In this document: in pieces, positions 56,317 through 63,828 of the stretch
How positions within the stretch are numbered: the stretch's first letter is position 1
Layout of the letters: each line of letters begins with the position of its first letter
Source of the DNA: Thiothrix unzii
Lineage (GTDB): Bacteria; Pseudomonadota; Gammaproteobacteria; Thiotrichales; Thiotrichaceae
Direction: 5' to 3'
Length of the DNA: 64,000 nucleotides
Assembly (NCBI RefSeq): GCF_017901175.1
Contig: NZ_CP072793.1
Coordinates: 3,348,001 to 3,412,000, forward strand
Notes under the pieces: generated by a model
Seen by the model: the letters and a program-made list of their open reading frames with translations, nothing else
Database searches by the model: none
What the model was told of the DNA's origin: nothing
Position numbers and translations under genes: made by a program

Positions 56317-56856
56317 ATGTTTAGTCAGTATTTTCGTTTTAACCGTCTCGACCAGCAGTTGTCGGAACACCGCGCCAAGCTGCATCGCATGGCAGTGGCA
56401 TGGTGTGGCGATAGCGCGTTAGCCGACGATCTGGTGCAAGACACCCTTGCAAAAGCCCTAGAAAAACAAGAACAACTGAAAGATGAAGCGCGTTTAGGTG
56501 CGTGGCTGTACAAAATCCTCCACAACTGCTGGATGGAGCATTTGCGCACCCAAAAGCCGACGCTGGACATCGACGACATGGAGCTAACCTGTACGGATTG
56601 CCCCGAAAAACACTTCGCCGATGATCAATTGGTCACGCAAGTGCGTACTGCTGTGGAATCGCTTCCGGTGAATCAATGCCAAGTGATGACGCTGGTGGAC
56701 TTGGAAGGGTGCAGCTACGAACAAGTTGCCGCGATCCTCGATATTCCGGTAGGAACGGTGATGAGCCGCCTCAGTCGCGCCCGCGAAACCATGAAAAAAC
56801 GCCTGCAAGGTATCCGTCAAACTGACAACGTTCACTATTTACGGAGAGTGAAATGA
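56317..56856 (+). CDS. ECF-type sigma-70 family RNA polymerase sigma factor
   Basis: A 179-residue ECF sigma factor. Region 2 spans about residues 18-80 (ADDLVQDTLAKAL and GAWLYKILHNCWMEHLR); region 4 spans about 106-165 (VESLPVNQCQVMTLVDLEGCSYEQVAAILD and IPVGTVMSRLSRARETMKKRL). A Cys-containing linker (CTDCPEKH) joins them, rather than a long region 3. It should direct RNA polymerase to stress or signal genes when released by its anti-sigma partner, encoded immediately after by an ATGA overlap. It is divergent from soxB. Confidence 0.92.
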   Translation: MFSQYFRFNRLDQQLSEHRAKLHRMAVAWCGDSALADDLVQDTLAKALEKQEQLKDEARLGAWLYKILHNCWMEHLRTQKPTLDIDDMELTCTDCPEKHFADDQLVTQVRTAVESLPVNQCQVMTLVDLEGCSYEQVAAILDIPVGTVMSRLSRARETMKKRLQGIRQTDNVHYLRRVK

Positions 56857-57548
56857 ATCCCGATCAGCTAACCATCCACGATCGTCTGCACGCATTGGCA
56901 GATGGGCAATTGGATGCTGAACAAACCCGTTACGTGTTAGCTCAAGTGGAAACTGACCTTGAGCTGCAAAAAGAATTGTGTGAAATCCAGCGCATCAAAC
57001 ATCTGGTTAAATCGGCTTACCCCTTACCCGCTTTGACCCGTCAGCCCGTGCGTCGCACGCAGGTATGGCAACAAGCGGCGATGTACTTATTGGTGTTCGG
57101 CCTGATCTTTCTTGCTGGCGCAGGCAGCAGCCACTACGCCCCGAAATTGTGGCAACCTGAAGGTTTGACACTAGAAAATGCGGCAGCATACGACGACCGT
57201 TTCATCGTGTTTCTGGACTCACATGAGCCTGCCAAACTGGAAAAAGCCTTGGTGAAAGCCGAAAATCTAGCGCAACAAGTCGCTCCTAAGGACGGCAGTG
57301 TTTACGTCGTTACCAGTGCGGAAGGCATTGATTTATTGCGCCTTGGTACGACCCGGCACGAAGGGCGTATTTTGCAAATGAGCGAACAATACCCGCACCT
57401 GAAATTTGTAGCGTGCAGCAATACGCTGTATTCCTTCAAACAACGTAACGAATTGGTCGAACTGGTCAATGACACCGAAGTTGCCCCATCCGCCGTGGAA
57501 TTTGTGGTAAACCACATGCGCGATGGGTGGCGTTATATTGCGATTTGA
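56853..57548 (+). CDS. Anti-sigma factor with periplasmic DsrE-like domain
   Basis: A 231-residue single-pass protein. Residues 1-56 form a helical anti-sigma-type domain (DRLHALADGQLDAEQTR), without the HxxxCxxC zinc site. A transmembrane helix lies at about 76-93 (AMYLLVFGLIFLAG). Residues 110-231 resemble the DsrE/F sulfur-trafficking fold: DRFIVFLDSHEPAKLEKAL, EGIDLLRLG, then Cys188 in KFVACSNTL, and VAPSAVEFV...GWRYI at the end. The DsrE-like protein at 59070-59645 shows the same blocks. By context it senses a periplasmic sulfur compound or redox signal and holds the ECF factor until then. That role is inference; the domain match is by motif. Confidence 0.72.
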   Translation: MNPDQLTIHDRLHALADGQLDAEQTRYVLAQVETDLELQKELCEIQRIKHLVKSAYPLPALTRQPVRRTQVWQQAAMYLLVFGLIFLAGAGSSHYAPKLWQPEGLTLENAAAYDDRFIVFLDSHEPAKLEKALVKAENLAQQVAPKDGSVYVVTSAEGIDLLRLGTTRHEGRILQMSEQYPHLKFVACSNTLYSFKQRNELVELVNDTEVAPSAVEFVVNHMRDGWRYIAI

Positions 57549-57967
57549 ATAGACTGCATTCCCAGCATTTTGGCGGCTAAGTTCAGACGTTTGTCGAAAC
57601 AAGCAAACAATAGCGGTAATGGCGTTTGTTGCTGCAAATGCCGTGCTGCTGCGAGATGCACGCTGTCATAGGCACGGAGGGAAAAGGCTTCCGCCAATTC
57701 TGCGGCACTTTGCAGTAAGCTCAGGTCAGTTTCGACTTGCAAATAATCGACCCAATCCTCTGCGAATGCTTGTTTTAAGGCTTCAAAGGTGGGCGTGTCC
57801 ACATCATCTTCACGGTGACGGCGTGCTAATGCTGCATGAAATTCAACAAAGGCAATTTGGTGCGAGGCGATAACGTCCGCTTGCTGTTGAAGTTCGTTAA
57901 CCACATCAGAATAGGCTTCCTGCACATACAACTTCACGAGGGCGGAAGTGTCCAGATAGAGCAGCAT
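57533..57967 (-). CDS. VapC-like PIN-domain ribonuclease toxin
   Basis: A 144-residue PIN-domain protein. The acidic residues are in place: YLDTSALVKLYV (Asp6), VEFHAAL (Glu near 43), RAYDSVHLAAA (Asp near 99) and CFDKRL (Asp near 118). It should cleave RNA and stop growth unless bound by the upstream antitoxin. Its ATG overlaps the antitoxin stop by one base (TAATG). Its 3' end overlaps the convergent anti-sigma gene by 16 nt. Confidence 0.88.
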   Translation of the reverse strand: MLLYLDTSALVKLYVQEAYSDVVNELQQQADVIASHQIAFVEFHAALARRHREDDVDTPTFEALKQAFAEDWVDYLQVETDLSLLQSAAELAEAFSLRAYDSVHLAAARHLQQQTPLPLLFACFDKRLNLAAKMLGMQSIQIAI

Positions 57968-58221
57968 TAGCGCATTTCCAACACAGTATCGGCAAGGGAT
58001 TTGCCGCGTAATGTGGGGCGTGGTCGATTCAGATTGGGTTTTTTACCCAGCCAATGCACATTGGGAATATTGCCCAGCAATGTTTGAGAAGCAGGAGCGG
58101 GGACCGAGATGAGACGTGCTACCACCTGTTTGTAGGAAGTCAGCCATACGGTATGCCCCGCCTGCGCTTGTCGGATGTAATGGGAGGGGTTTACTTTTAG
58201 TTCACGGATAGAGATTTGCAT
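57967..58221 (-). CDS. Phd/YefM-type antitoxin
   Basis: An 84-residue antitoxin: MQISIRELKVNPSHYIRQAQAG and TVWLTSYKQVVARLI form the Phd/YefM fold, and the C-terminal half is a charged, Pro/Leu-rich tail that wraps the toxin. It should repress its own operon and neutralise the PIN toxin next to it. It sits alone between the sox-linked DUF4395 gene and the anti-sigma gene. Confidence 0.87.
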   Translation of the reverse strand: MQISIRELKVNPSHYIRQAQAGHTVWLTSYKQVVARLISVPAPASQTLLGNIPNVHWLGKKPNLNRPRPTLRGKSLADTVLEMR

Positions 58222-58278
58222 GATATACCTAATGAGACTACGTTTTTCAGATAATTATAGTCTCAAGTAGGATTTTTA

Positions 58279-59001
58279 CTAGAGCTTTTTACTGGTGGAC
58301 TCACCCCAATCCAAATTGTTGCAAGCCTCGCACTCTTCTTTTAGCACGCCCATCCAGACTAACAAGGAGTGCACTTTGCAACCCGCGCAGAAACCCAATA
58401 CAGTTTCCATCCACATAAATCCAAAACAGACCCACACCATCACCAGTGGAATCCAGGACGGCATGTAGTTGTAGGTTTCAGGAAGTATTTCGCTGCCCGC
58501 AACGGCATTGACCCAGCCCGCGAAGATTTCGGGGTTAAAGAAAATCAAACAGGTGATGATAAAACTTGCGCCAATCGACCAAGCAAAACGTTTGGGCAAT
58601 AACGGCTTCCACACCGGACGTAGATTTTTAGCTAGAAAGCTGCTGAGCAAAATGGTGGGGGAAAGCCGTGAAGTGCTTACAAACATGCCGGAAATCATTT
58701 CAAACAGCGCGTAAAGCAGCACCAACGTTTGTGTGCTGTAGTCAAAGGTGCGCTTGATCGCTTCGACATTATACAAAATGTGTCCATCAAAATCGGTTTC
58801 GAGCGTGTCGGTAATTACCGCGCCCGTGATTACCCAATCTGAACCGAAGATGGCATCAAACAGCGTGAACGCCATGTAGATGGGAATCGCAAGCAATAGC
58901 CCCGCGCGGATGCGCACAGCGGTGTCGTTAATGTAGGGGCTGACTTCGTTGCGGTCGCGAAACCACAGATCCTTGCAGCAAGTGATGATCCAATTGACCA
59001 T
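58279..59001 (-). CDS. DUF4395 family membrane protein
   Basis: A 240-residue protein with several hydrophobic helices (about residues 30-50, 92-112, 140-160 and 185-210) and, near the C-terminus, the CAGCKVHSLL motif plus CEACNN. Paired cysteines at the membrane face are the mark of DUF4395, a family often found beside sulfur-transfer and rhodanese genes. Its role is not established. It lies 68 nt after the DsrE-like gene, on the same strand, at the end of the sox accessory run. Confidence 0.8.
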   Translation of the reverse strand: MVNWIITCCKDLWFRDRNEVSPYINDTAVRIRAGLLLAIPIYMAFTLFDAIFGSDWVITGAVITDTLETDFDGHILYNVEAIKRTFDYSTQTLVLLYALFEMISGMFVSTSRLSPTILLSSFLAKNLRPVWKPLLPKRFAWSIGASFIITCLIFFNPEIFAGWVNAVAGSEILPETYNYMPSWIPLVMVWVCFGFMWMETVLGFCAGCKVHSLLVWMGVLKEECEACNNLDWGESTSKKL

Positions 59002-59069
59002 GAGGGTAATTCCTAGCTTGATAAAGCAGAATGGAGCCGAATGAATTCAGCCCCATGCTTGTGCTGCGA

Positions 59070-59645
59070 TTACGGCTTCAGTAACTGATAGCCTTGCGAT
59101 TGCAAACGGCCTGCTTCCGCTACGCCAGAGGGAATCACGTCTTCCGGTTTGGCATCGTACAAGTCAGCAAACTTGATTTTGCGCCCGGTCAAGGTGTTGT
59201 AGCAGATTTGGAATTTCACGCCTTTTTCTTTCAATTCCGCGATTTTAGCGGGCAATTTAGAATCAGCATTCATTTCAACCTGCTTGGCGGTAGTCAGCAA
59301 GCCTAAACCATCGCCATTCATCACGACAATTGCGTCGGTTTTCTTGCCGGTTTGCTCCAGTGCTTTGATGTAATTACTGACATTGCCCAGCACGCCGAGG
59401 TATTTCTTCTCGTCACCTTCCATTGTGACGTGAACTACCACTTTTTCAGCTCCGGCGTAATAGTCGTCAGCGACTTTGGGCGCAGGCACACCGGGGTCAA
59501 ACTTGGCTTCGGCGGGTTTGGCATCCGCAGCCGGAGCAGCGGCGGCTTCTGCTTTCGGTTCAGCCGGTTTGGCATCGTCAGCGATTGCAAGACCAGCAAC
59601 GCTGCTGGCAGTCATCAATAAACCCAGTATGATTGGTTTTAACAT
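59070..59645 (-). CDS. Periplasmic DsrE-family protein
   Basis: A 191-residue exported DsrE-family protein. Residues 1-22 are a signal peptide (ending IADDA); a low-complexity Ala/Lys/Pro/Glu linker follows to about 48. The DsrE-like core has VVVHVTMEGDEKKYLGVLGN, VVMNGDGLGLLT, Cys148 in KFQICYNTL and VIPSGVAEAGRLQSQGYQLL. The single conserved cysteine suggests persulfide carriage in the periplasm. It is 49 nt after the SoxH-like gene. The anti-sigma factor at 56853-57548 carries the same domain. Confidence 0.85.
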   Translation of the reverse strand: MLKPIILGLLMTASSVAGLAIADDAKPAEPKAEAAAAPAADAKPAEAKFDPGVPAPKVADDYYAGAEKVVVHVTMEGDEKKYLGVLGNVSNYIKALEQTGKKTDAIVVMNGDGLGLLTTAKQVEMNADSKLPAKIAELKEKGVKFQICYNTLTGRKIKFADLYDAKPEDVIPSGVAEAGRLQSQGYQLLKP

Positions 59646-59694
59646 GGGTCGTCTCCTCCTACGGTTGATAAAATTGTTCTAATTCAAATTTTGT

Positions 59695-60645
59695 TTATTG
59701 CATTCCTTCCTGTTCCAGCGACAGGTATACCTGATAAGCATTGCGGCGGTTAGCTTCTTCAAATGCAGGCAGGTGGATGAAATCGCCCCAGTCGGTGGCG
59801 GCATAAGCTTCGTCAAACGGGGTCATGTCTTCGACGGCTTTGCCCATTGTTTCACGCAGGAATTCGATGTATTGCACCGTGGTTTTAATCACTTCCTGCG
59901 GTTTTTTGGACATCGGGCCGTGACCGGGAACCATCGCAGTGAGCTTGCCTTGCGCCATGTCTTTTAAGCGTTCCAGCCAGATTTTGGTATTGGCATCGCC
60001 CACGAAAGGCACGCGCCCTTCAAAAATCAAATCACCAATTAGCAATACGCCATCCGGCTCGACCAGCACACTTTGGTCGCCATCAGAATGCGCTTTGCCG
60101 TTGAAAATGAGTTTGAGGGTGACACCGCCGAGAGTGATTTCTTCATTGCCATCGACATAACGGTCGGGTTTAACCAAGCGGGTGTCAGCATTGACCCACG
60201 GGGCAAGGTCTGCGCGACGCGAAGCCAGCAAGGTTTCGGCGTTTTCAGAATTGAGATATTCCTCAGCACCGGCAGGGGCGATGATTTCCGCGCCTAAGTC
60301 TTTGAATACTTGTAAGCCGTAAATATGGTCGGCGTGATAATGGCTGACAATCACCTTTTTCACCGGCTTGTCAGTCACTTTTTTGAGTTTTTGCAGGAAT
60401 AATTGCGCCAAGGCTGGCGTGCCAAGGGTGTCGAATAAAATTACGCCTTCGTCAGTGACAATCACCGCAGCGTTGGAAATGAAACCGTGGTTTTGGGTGG
60501 CAGCACCTGGTGCGCCTTGCACATAGTAAACGTGTTCGGAAACTTTGATCAGCTCCATCACGACGGGGGGCAGTTTGTCATCAGCATGGGCATTCAGCCC
60601 GATGGTTAAACAGAGAAGGGTAAAGAATGCGGCGATAACGCGCAT
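59695..60645 (-). CDS. SoxH-like periplasmic MBL-fold hydrolase
   Basis: A 316-residue exported metallo-beta-lactamase-fold protein. Signal peptide at residues 1-21 (ending NAHAD). The zinc site is SHYHADHIYG near residue 102 with AHSDGDQ near 185, LIGDLIFEG near 202 and VPGHGPMS near 240. This layout matches the SoxH/quinoprotein-relay type hydrolases found near sox genes. The substrate is unknown; thiol-ester or persulfide products have been suggested for relatives. It lies downstream of soxZ copy 1, separated by the palindromic repeat. Confidence 0.85.
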   Translation of the reverse strand: MRVIAAFFTLLCLTIGLNAHADDKLPPVVMELIKVSEHVYYVQGAPGAATQNHGFISNAAVIVTDEGVILFDTLGTPALAQLFLQKLKKVTDKPVKKVIVSHYHADHIYGLQVFKDLGAEIIAPAGAEEYLNSENAETLLASRRADLAPWVNADTRLVKPDRYVDGNEEITLGGVTLKLIFNGKAHSDGDQSVLVEPDGVLLIGDLIFEGRVPFVGDANTKIWLERLKDMAQGKLTAMVPGHGPMSKKPQEVIKTTVQYIEFLRETMGKAVEDMTPFDEAYAATDWGDFIHLPAFEEANRRNAYQVYLSLEQEGMQ

Positions 60646-60715
60646 GAGTCCTCCGGTAAAGCGTGACAGTTGGGGGCGTGTGTGGGGCAGTGATCAGTGG
60701 TTATGGTTGTTTATG

Positions 60716-60743
60716 GTAGAGACGCAAAATTTTGCGTCTCTAC
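60716..60743. repeat. 28-nt palindromic repeat, copy B
   Basis: GTAGAGACGCAAAA joined to TTTTGCGTCTCTAC, a perfect 28-nt palindrome, between soxZ copy 1 and the SoxH-like gene. One base differs from copy A (12312-12339). It may act as a terminator-like hairpin or be part of a mobile repeat family. Confidence 0.85.
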
Positions 60744-60757
60744 GCGGGCGGCGCAGA

Positions 60758-61066
60758 TTACGCTACATCTGCTTCAGCAGAATCTTTCTCGCCTTTGTTG
60801 TCGGTCCAAGACAGCTTGATCTTGTCACCGGCTTTGCCTTTGTAGCTAAAAGCGAGGTACGGGTTTTTAGAAACGGAACCACCCCAGTTAGCGGTGAGGA
60901 CAGTTTTGTCACCAGCGGTCACGATGATTTCTTTAATGAAATGCGCCGGAACCAGTTCGCCAGTTTTCTTGTCCTTACGTTGCCCAGTTTCCATTGGGTG
61001 CGTCATCAGTGCCTTGACTTCGACGCTATCGCCTTCTGCTTTGGCTTTGAGTTTAATGCTAGACAT
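60758..61066 (-). CDS. soxZ: Sulfur-oxidation sulfur-carrier partner SoxZ, copy 1
   Basis: A 102-residue SoxZ. KVEVKALMTHPMETGQRKD-like sequence near residues 14-32 and VPAHFIKEIIV are the family blocks. It pairs with SoxY to form the carrier on which thiosulfate sulfur is processed. Protein identical to copy 2 at 62614-62922; the DNA differs within the repeat at one synonymous base (60971) and the last codons were changed (GTA GCG against GTC GCT). It starts 16 nt after soxY copy 1. Confidence 0.96.
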   Translation of the reverse strand: MSSIKLKAKAEGDSVEVKALMTHPMETGQRKDKKTGELVPAHFIKEIIVTAGDKTVLTANWGGSVSKNPYLAFSYKGKAGDKIKLSWTDNKGEKDSAEADVA

Positions 61067-61549
61067 GTGTGTTCTCCCCTAATTAACCGCCGCAGCCGCC
61101 GATGGTGACTTTGACTTCCTGTTTCGCTGAATAGGCTTTATCGCCTGCTTTGACTAAAGCCACTACGTTTGCGGTTTTGCCCATTTTGATACGGGTAGAC
61201 GCAGTAGGGTTAGCACCTTCACCGAGGATGAACGTTGCTGCCAGCGGGGTTGGGTTGCCATCTACCAGCAAGCTGATTTCTTTCACGTCAGCGATAGTGG
61301 TAGTCACTTCAACCGGTACAACCGCACCGTTTTCAGCGATTTCAGGGGCTTTAATGGTAATGTCTTTCGACTCTTCCGGGGTAACAGCCATCGCTTTGAG
61401 TGCGTCGTCCATTGATTTTGCATCAAATGCACCGCCGCCTTCTGCCATAACCATGCTTGGAGTCAGCAAGCCTGCGCTGACCGCAAGACCAGCCGCACCG
61501 GCTGCCAGTGTGCCTTGCAAAAATGTTCTGCGTTTCATAATTCCTCTCT
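60765..61549. repeat. 785-bp direct repeat, soxYZ copy 1
   Basis: This segment and 62621-63405 are the same across 785 bp except at 60971/62827 (G against A). It includes all of soxY with its ribosome-binding site and all of soxZ except the last two codons and stop. Identity stops sharply at both ends. Recent duplication or gene conversion. Confidence 0.92.
61083..61538 (-). CDS. soxY: Sulfur-carrier protein SoxY, copy 1
   Basis: A 151-residue SoxY. Twin-arginine signal MKRRTFLQGTLAAG; Ig-like core; and the C-terminal GGCGG whose cysteine (residue 149) carries the sulfur substrate. Identical in protein and DNA to copy 2 (62939-63394). Its upstream region differs from copy 2, so it has its own promoter or reads on from the soxA terminator. 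Within it, 61644-61651 has AATATTCC, half of the repeat seen beside soxB. Confidence 0.96.
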   Translation of the reverse strand: MKRRTFLQGTLAAGAAGLAVSAGLLTPSMVMAEGGGAFDAKSMDDALKAMAVTPEESKDITIKAPEIAENGAVVPVEVTTTIADVKEISLLVDGNPTPLAATFILGEGANPTASTRIKMGKTANVVALVKAGDKAYSAKQEVKVTIGGCGG

Positions 61550-61690
61550 ACAACGTGTTGTCATACTTGCTGTGTTATCAGGGTTACATGATTTTTAGTG
61601 GCAACCGCTGACTCACTCAGGGTTAGATGCGGAAACGGTGAAGAATATTCCGTTTTTGTAAAAAATAGTTGGGTGGAAGTATTGCACAAT

Positions 61691-61714
61691 AAAAACCCGG
61701 CCTGAGCCGGGTTT
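61691..61714 (-). terminator. Terminator after soxXYZA
   Basis: AAACCCGGC (61693-61701) pairs with GCCGGGTTT (61706-61714) around a CTGA loop; read on the minus strand it ends in TTTTT. It lies 29 nt after the soxA stop, so it should end the soxX-Y2-Z2-A transcript and separate it from copy 1 of soxYZ. Confidence 0.9.
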
Positions 61715-61742
61715 CTTCGATTGTCAGATCGAATTGAAGCGG

Positions 61743-62597
61743 TTACTTACGTGAACCGGGGCCGTTCCATTCCAAGCCGTTGGACATATAAGTCAGGAAG
61801 TATTCCAGAGCTTTATATTCGTCGCTTTGTGCTTTGAAGTTGTTAGCACGAACCATCGTGTTGCAACCCATGAAACGGTTATGCAGTGTGGTGATTTCAC
61901 CATCCGCAGAACGGTAAGTAGGCCAGTGAGTCACATGACCAACCGCAGGGCTAAGCAAATCCGCGCGGATCATTTTACCTGCATTGTTGGTGTGGCAATC
62001 TGCACAAGACATATTCAACTGACCACGCTTGGCGTAGTAGAAGTTTTTGCCTTTGTCGTACCATGCAACCGCTTTGCCTTCTGGTGTCGCGACTTCGATT
62101 TTGCTACCACGATTTTCCATCGCGATATGCGCCATCAACTGTGCGATTTTACCTTTGTTCAGTAACGGCTTGCCTTCTTTGTCGACAAAGCCTTCACCAT
62201 CACCGTCTGTTTTGCACGCATTCAACGCGCCTTCCAATGTGACAATGGTGTCTTTTTCGGCATCGTACATAGGGTATTTAGTGCGCAGCGTTTTGATGTC
62301 GCCCATGCACTCCGCGTAGGTTTTGCCGTTTTTCAACGGTTTTTCCCACATTGCCTTACCTGCATCAACATCAGGTTCGTAAGGGGGGAACTCTTCCATT
62401 GTCTGCCACTGTTCTTTCAGATTCGGATCCAGTGCGTAAGCACCGTCTTTGAAATCTGCGAACGGAACATCTTTAAAGGCTTCTTTAAAGTGACCTTGGA
62501 AGGCAGCTAAATCTTCTGTCGGACCTGCTTGTGCTGTGCTGAACGCAGAAGCTGCTAAAGCCAGTGCAACGGCTACCGCTGTAAATGCTTTTTTCAT
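61743..62597 (-). CDS. soxA: Thiosulfate-oxidation cytochrome subunit SoxA
   Basis: A 284-residue periplasmic c-type cytochrome, partner of SoxX. Signal peptide at residues 1-24 (ending STAQAG). One CxxCH is present, SCADCH (residues 198-202), and the active-site Cys245 in RFMGCNTMV; Cys97 and Cys128 likely form a disulfide where diheme SoxA proteins bind the other haem. So it is the monohaem type. It conjugates thiosulfate to SoxY. ATG 62597 was chosen for the signal peptide; the frame extends 57 codons into soxZ copy 2. It is 16 nt after soxZ copy 2. Confidence 0.95.
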   Translation of the reverse strand: MKKAFTAVAVALALAASAFSTAQAGPTEDLAAFQGHFKEAFKDVPFADFKDGAYALDPNLKEQWQTMEEFPPYEPDVDAGKAMWEKPLKNGKTYAECMGDIKTLRTKYPMYDAEKDTIVTLEGALNACKTDGDGEGFVDKEGKPLLNKGKIAQLMAHIAMENRGSKIEVATPEGKAVAWYDKGKNFYYAKRGQLNMSCADCHTNNAGKMIRADLLSPAVGHVTHWPTYRSADGEITTLHNRFMGCNTMVRANNFKAQSDEYKALEYFLTYMSNGLEWNGPGSRK

Positions 62598-62613
62598 GAA
62601 AACCTCCACGTAA

Positions 62614-62922
62614 TTAAGCGACATCTGCTTCAGCAGAATCTTTCTCGCCTTTGTTGTCGGTCCAAGACAGCTTGATCTTGTCACCGGCTTTGCCTTTGTA
62701 GCTAAAAGCGAGGTACGGGTTTTTAGAAACGGAACCACCCCAGTTAGCGGTGAGGACAGTTTTGTCACCAGCGGTCACGATGATTTCTTTAATGAAATGC
62801 GCCGGAACCAGTTCGCCAGTTTTCTTATCCTTACGTTGCCCAGTTTCCATTGGGTGCGTCATCAGTGCCTTGACTTCGACGCTATCGCCTTCTGCTTTGG
62901 CTTTGAGTTTAATGCTAGACAT
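62614..62922 (-). CDS. soxZ: Sulfur-oxidation sulfur-carrier partner SoxZ, copy 2
   Basis: A 102-residue SoxZ identical in sequence to copy 1. It is the copy inside the soxX-soxY-soxZ-soxA unit, 16 nt after soxY copy 2 and 16 nt before soxA. It forms the heterodimer with SoxY that carries sulfur intermediates. Confidence 0.96.
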   Translation of the reverse strand: MSSIKLKAKAEGDSVEVKALMTHPMETGQRKDKKTGELVPAHFIKEIIVTAGDKTVLTANWGGSVSKNPYLAFSYKGKAGDKIKLSWTDNKGEKDSAEADVA

Positions 62923-63405
62923 GTGTGTTCTCCCCTAATTAACCGCCGCAGCCGCCGATGGTGACTTTGACTTCCTGTTTCGCTGAATAGGCTTTATCGC
63001 CTGCTTTGACTAAAGCCACTACGTTTGCGGTTTTGCCCATTTTGATACGGGTAGACGCAGTAGGGTTAGCACCTTCACCGAGGATGAACGTTGCTGCCAG
63101 CGGGGTTGGGTTGCCATCTACCAGCAAGCTGATTTCTTTCACGTCAGCGATAGTGGTAGTCACTTCAACCGGTACAACCGCACCGTTTTCAGCGATTTCA
63201 GGGGCTTTAATGGTAATGTCTTTCGACTCTTCCGGGGTAACAGCCATCGCTTTGAGTGCGTCGTCCATTGATTTTGCATCAAATGCACCGCCGCCTTCTG
63301 CCATAACCATGCTTGGAGTCAGCAAGCCTGCGCTGACCGCAAGACCAGCCGCACCGGCTGCCAGTGTGCCTTGCAAAAATGTTCTGCGTTTCATAATTCC
63401 TCTCT
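62621..63405. repeat. 785-bp direct repeat, soxYZ copy 2
   Basis: Partner of 60765-61549, offset 1856 bp, one mismatch. Copy 2 lies inside the canonical soxXYZA order, so copy 1 is probably the added one, though gene conversion in either direction would look the same. Confidence 0.92.
62939..63394 (-). CDS. soxY: Sulfur-carrier protein SoxY, copy 2
   Basis: A 151-residue SoxY identical to copy 1: twin-arginine signal MKRRTFLQGT and sulfur-binding GGCGG end. It lies 35 nt after soxX. It carries the thiosulfate-derived sulfur on its C-terminal cysteine through the SoxAX, SoxB cycle. Confidence 0.96.
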   Translation of the reverse strand: MKRRTFLQGTLAAGAAGLAVSAGLLTPSMVMAEGGGAFDAKSMDDALKAMAVTPEESKDITIKAPEIAENGAVVPVEVTTTIADVKEISLLVDGNPTPLAATFILGEGANPTASTRIKMGKTANVVALVKAGDKAYSAKQEVKVTIGGCGG

Positions 63406-63429
63406 CCAGAATTTGAGCAAATCTTAGTA

Positions 63430-63828
63430 TTACAGGGTTGAAATGAAGTCCACAACTTTGTCCAATTGTTCATCGTTCAGAATGCCCATTGGGCCGAACG
63501 GAATCATAATGGTGTTGGGATTTGCAACGCGAGCATCGTAGATTTGCGCTTTCAGTTTCGCCTTATCAGGGAAGCGGGCAGCCATACCGATTAATGGCGG
63601 GCCAATGTTGCCGGGCAGTTCGCCGCCAGCAATCATGTGGCAAGCCAAGCAGTTACCCATAGCGCGGTCAAACGCGAGGTCTTTGCCGGTGACTTCCTTC
63701 TTCTCTTCTTTTTTAGGTTCCTCTGCCTTTTTGACAGGATCAGCCGCGTACACGGATGTCATGCCTGCATTCACAGCCAAAACCGAAACGGCTACTGACA
63801 TTGCCAAAGTGCGAAATAGTTTTCGCAT
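63430..63828 (-). CDS. soxX: Thiosulfate-oxidation cytochrome subunit SoxX
   Basis: A 132-residue periplasmic monohaem cytochrome. Signal peptide at residues 1-29 (ending SVYAAD), a Lys/Glu-rich linker at 33-45, haem motif CLACH (60-64) and the distal methionine in FGPMGIL (Met114). It forms the SoxAX complex that starts thiosulfate oxidation. ATG 63828 with GAGGAGG 5-6 nt upstream fits the signal peptide; the frame extends further. First gene of the visible sox unit. Confidence 0.95.
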   Translation of the reverse strand: MRKLFRTLAMSVAVSVLAVNAGMTSVYAADPVKKAEEPKKEEKKEVTGKDLAFDRAMGNCLACHMIAGGELPGNIGPPLIGMAARFPDKAKLKAQIYDARVANPNTIMIPFGPMGILNDEQLDKVVDFISTL

